Source: Symsagittifera roscoffensis
Taxonomy: Eukaryota; Xenacoelomorpha; Acoela; Convolutidae
Assembly: GCF_963678635.1 (NCBI RefSeq)
Contig: NC_087069.1
Span: 5,069,472-5,133,471 of the forward strand
DNA length: 64,000 bases
Reading direction: 5' to 3'
Position 1 is the first letter of the stretch. Each line of letters starts with the position of its first letter. Positions 63,881-64,000 of this stretch are shown here, in pieces. A program made the position numbers and the translations under genes. Below the pieces are notes generated by a model. That model was not told the origin of the DNA. It was given only the letters and a program-made list of their open reading frames with translations, and did no database searches.

Positions 63881-64000
63881 ACGAAAGAAAAGTGTGAACA
63901 AAAATCGGGAAATTGAGTTCAAATTTAAAAAAATCTGACAAGAAAAGCGGGAGTGTTTTTTGTTCTGCATGAAACTGTCTAGTTTCTTCTCATTGACTTG

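Larger units (their letters stand above)
58451..63212 (+). repeat. 1.59-kb tandem triplication containing a coding exon
   Basis: Units start at ACGTTCTG at 58451, 60039 and 61624 and the third ends near 63212. They differ by roughly 1-2%. Each unit holds one 63-nt polycystin exon and one CCCGGGTTGAC-family TIR element. Short open frames repeated in each unit (MQFICVVTAS) are by-products of the copying. Confidence 0.96.

Overview
The window is animal (metazoan) nuclear DNA: AT-rich, with short spliced exons, long introns packed with repeats, LTR retrotransposons, MITE-like elements and tRNA-derived SINE-like sequences. I cannot name the species; nothing looks bacterial or organellar. Family assignments below rest on motifs read by eye, not on a search.

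Main gene. From about 12.1 kb to 63.88 kb the + strand carries the 3' part of one polycystin-1 family (PKD1-like) gene. I resolve 36 exons (34 distinct plus two extra copies of one exon) whose splice phases agree throughout, giving 1807 codons and a stop at 63878-63880. The product reads, in order: second half of a REJ domain, GAIN-like region, GPS autoproteolysis motif, TM1, PLAT domain, TM2-TM5, then a channel module (S1, extracellular polycystin/TOP domain, S2-S6) and a basic-then-acidic cytosolic tail. That makes 11 predicted membrane segments, as expected for PKD1 proteins. The 5' exons lie upstream, probably outside the window.

Left flank (1-12 kb). This holds a minisatellite, a small unrecognised minus-strand gene (about 1.96-2.55 kb), and a 2.7-kb tandem duplication (2364-5050 and 5051-8190). 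The second copy carries about 520 extra bases with a 57-codon two-finger C2H2 ORF. A possible LamG-like exon lies at 8192-8286, and a repeat-rich block follows at 9.7-10.6 kb.

Mobile elements in the introns. One Ty3/Gypsy-type family has inserted three times, each time with its own 5-bp target duplication: an apparently intact 6.76-kb copy (47458-54213, +, one 1948-aa Gag-Pol frame), a 4.9-kb copy lacking reverse transcriptase and RNase H (29680-34563, -), and a 785-bp remnant (17492-18276, +). LTR pairs are almost or fully identical, so the insertions are recent. The gag start codon sits exactly on the LTR/primer-binding-site junction, and each LTR has two 21-23-bp palindromes. Introns also hold hAT-type MITEs, elements with CCCGGGTTGAC termini, a multi-motif GACAATTCAGCC element, SINE-like sequences and several minisatellites.

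Most notable. A 1.59-kb tandem triplication (58451-63212) carries three identical copies of a 63-nt phase-1/1 exon, so the channel's cytosolic tail can carry one to three 21-residue repeats without a frame change. Three decayed copies of the splice acceptor and exon start precede the S5 exon, and two introns use GC donors.
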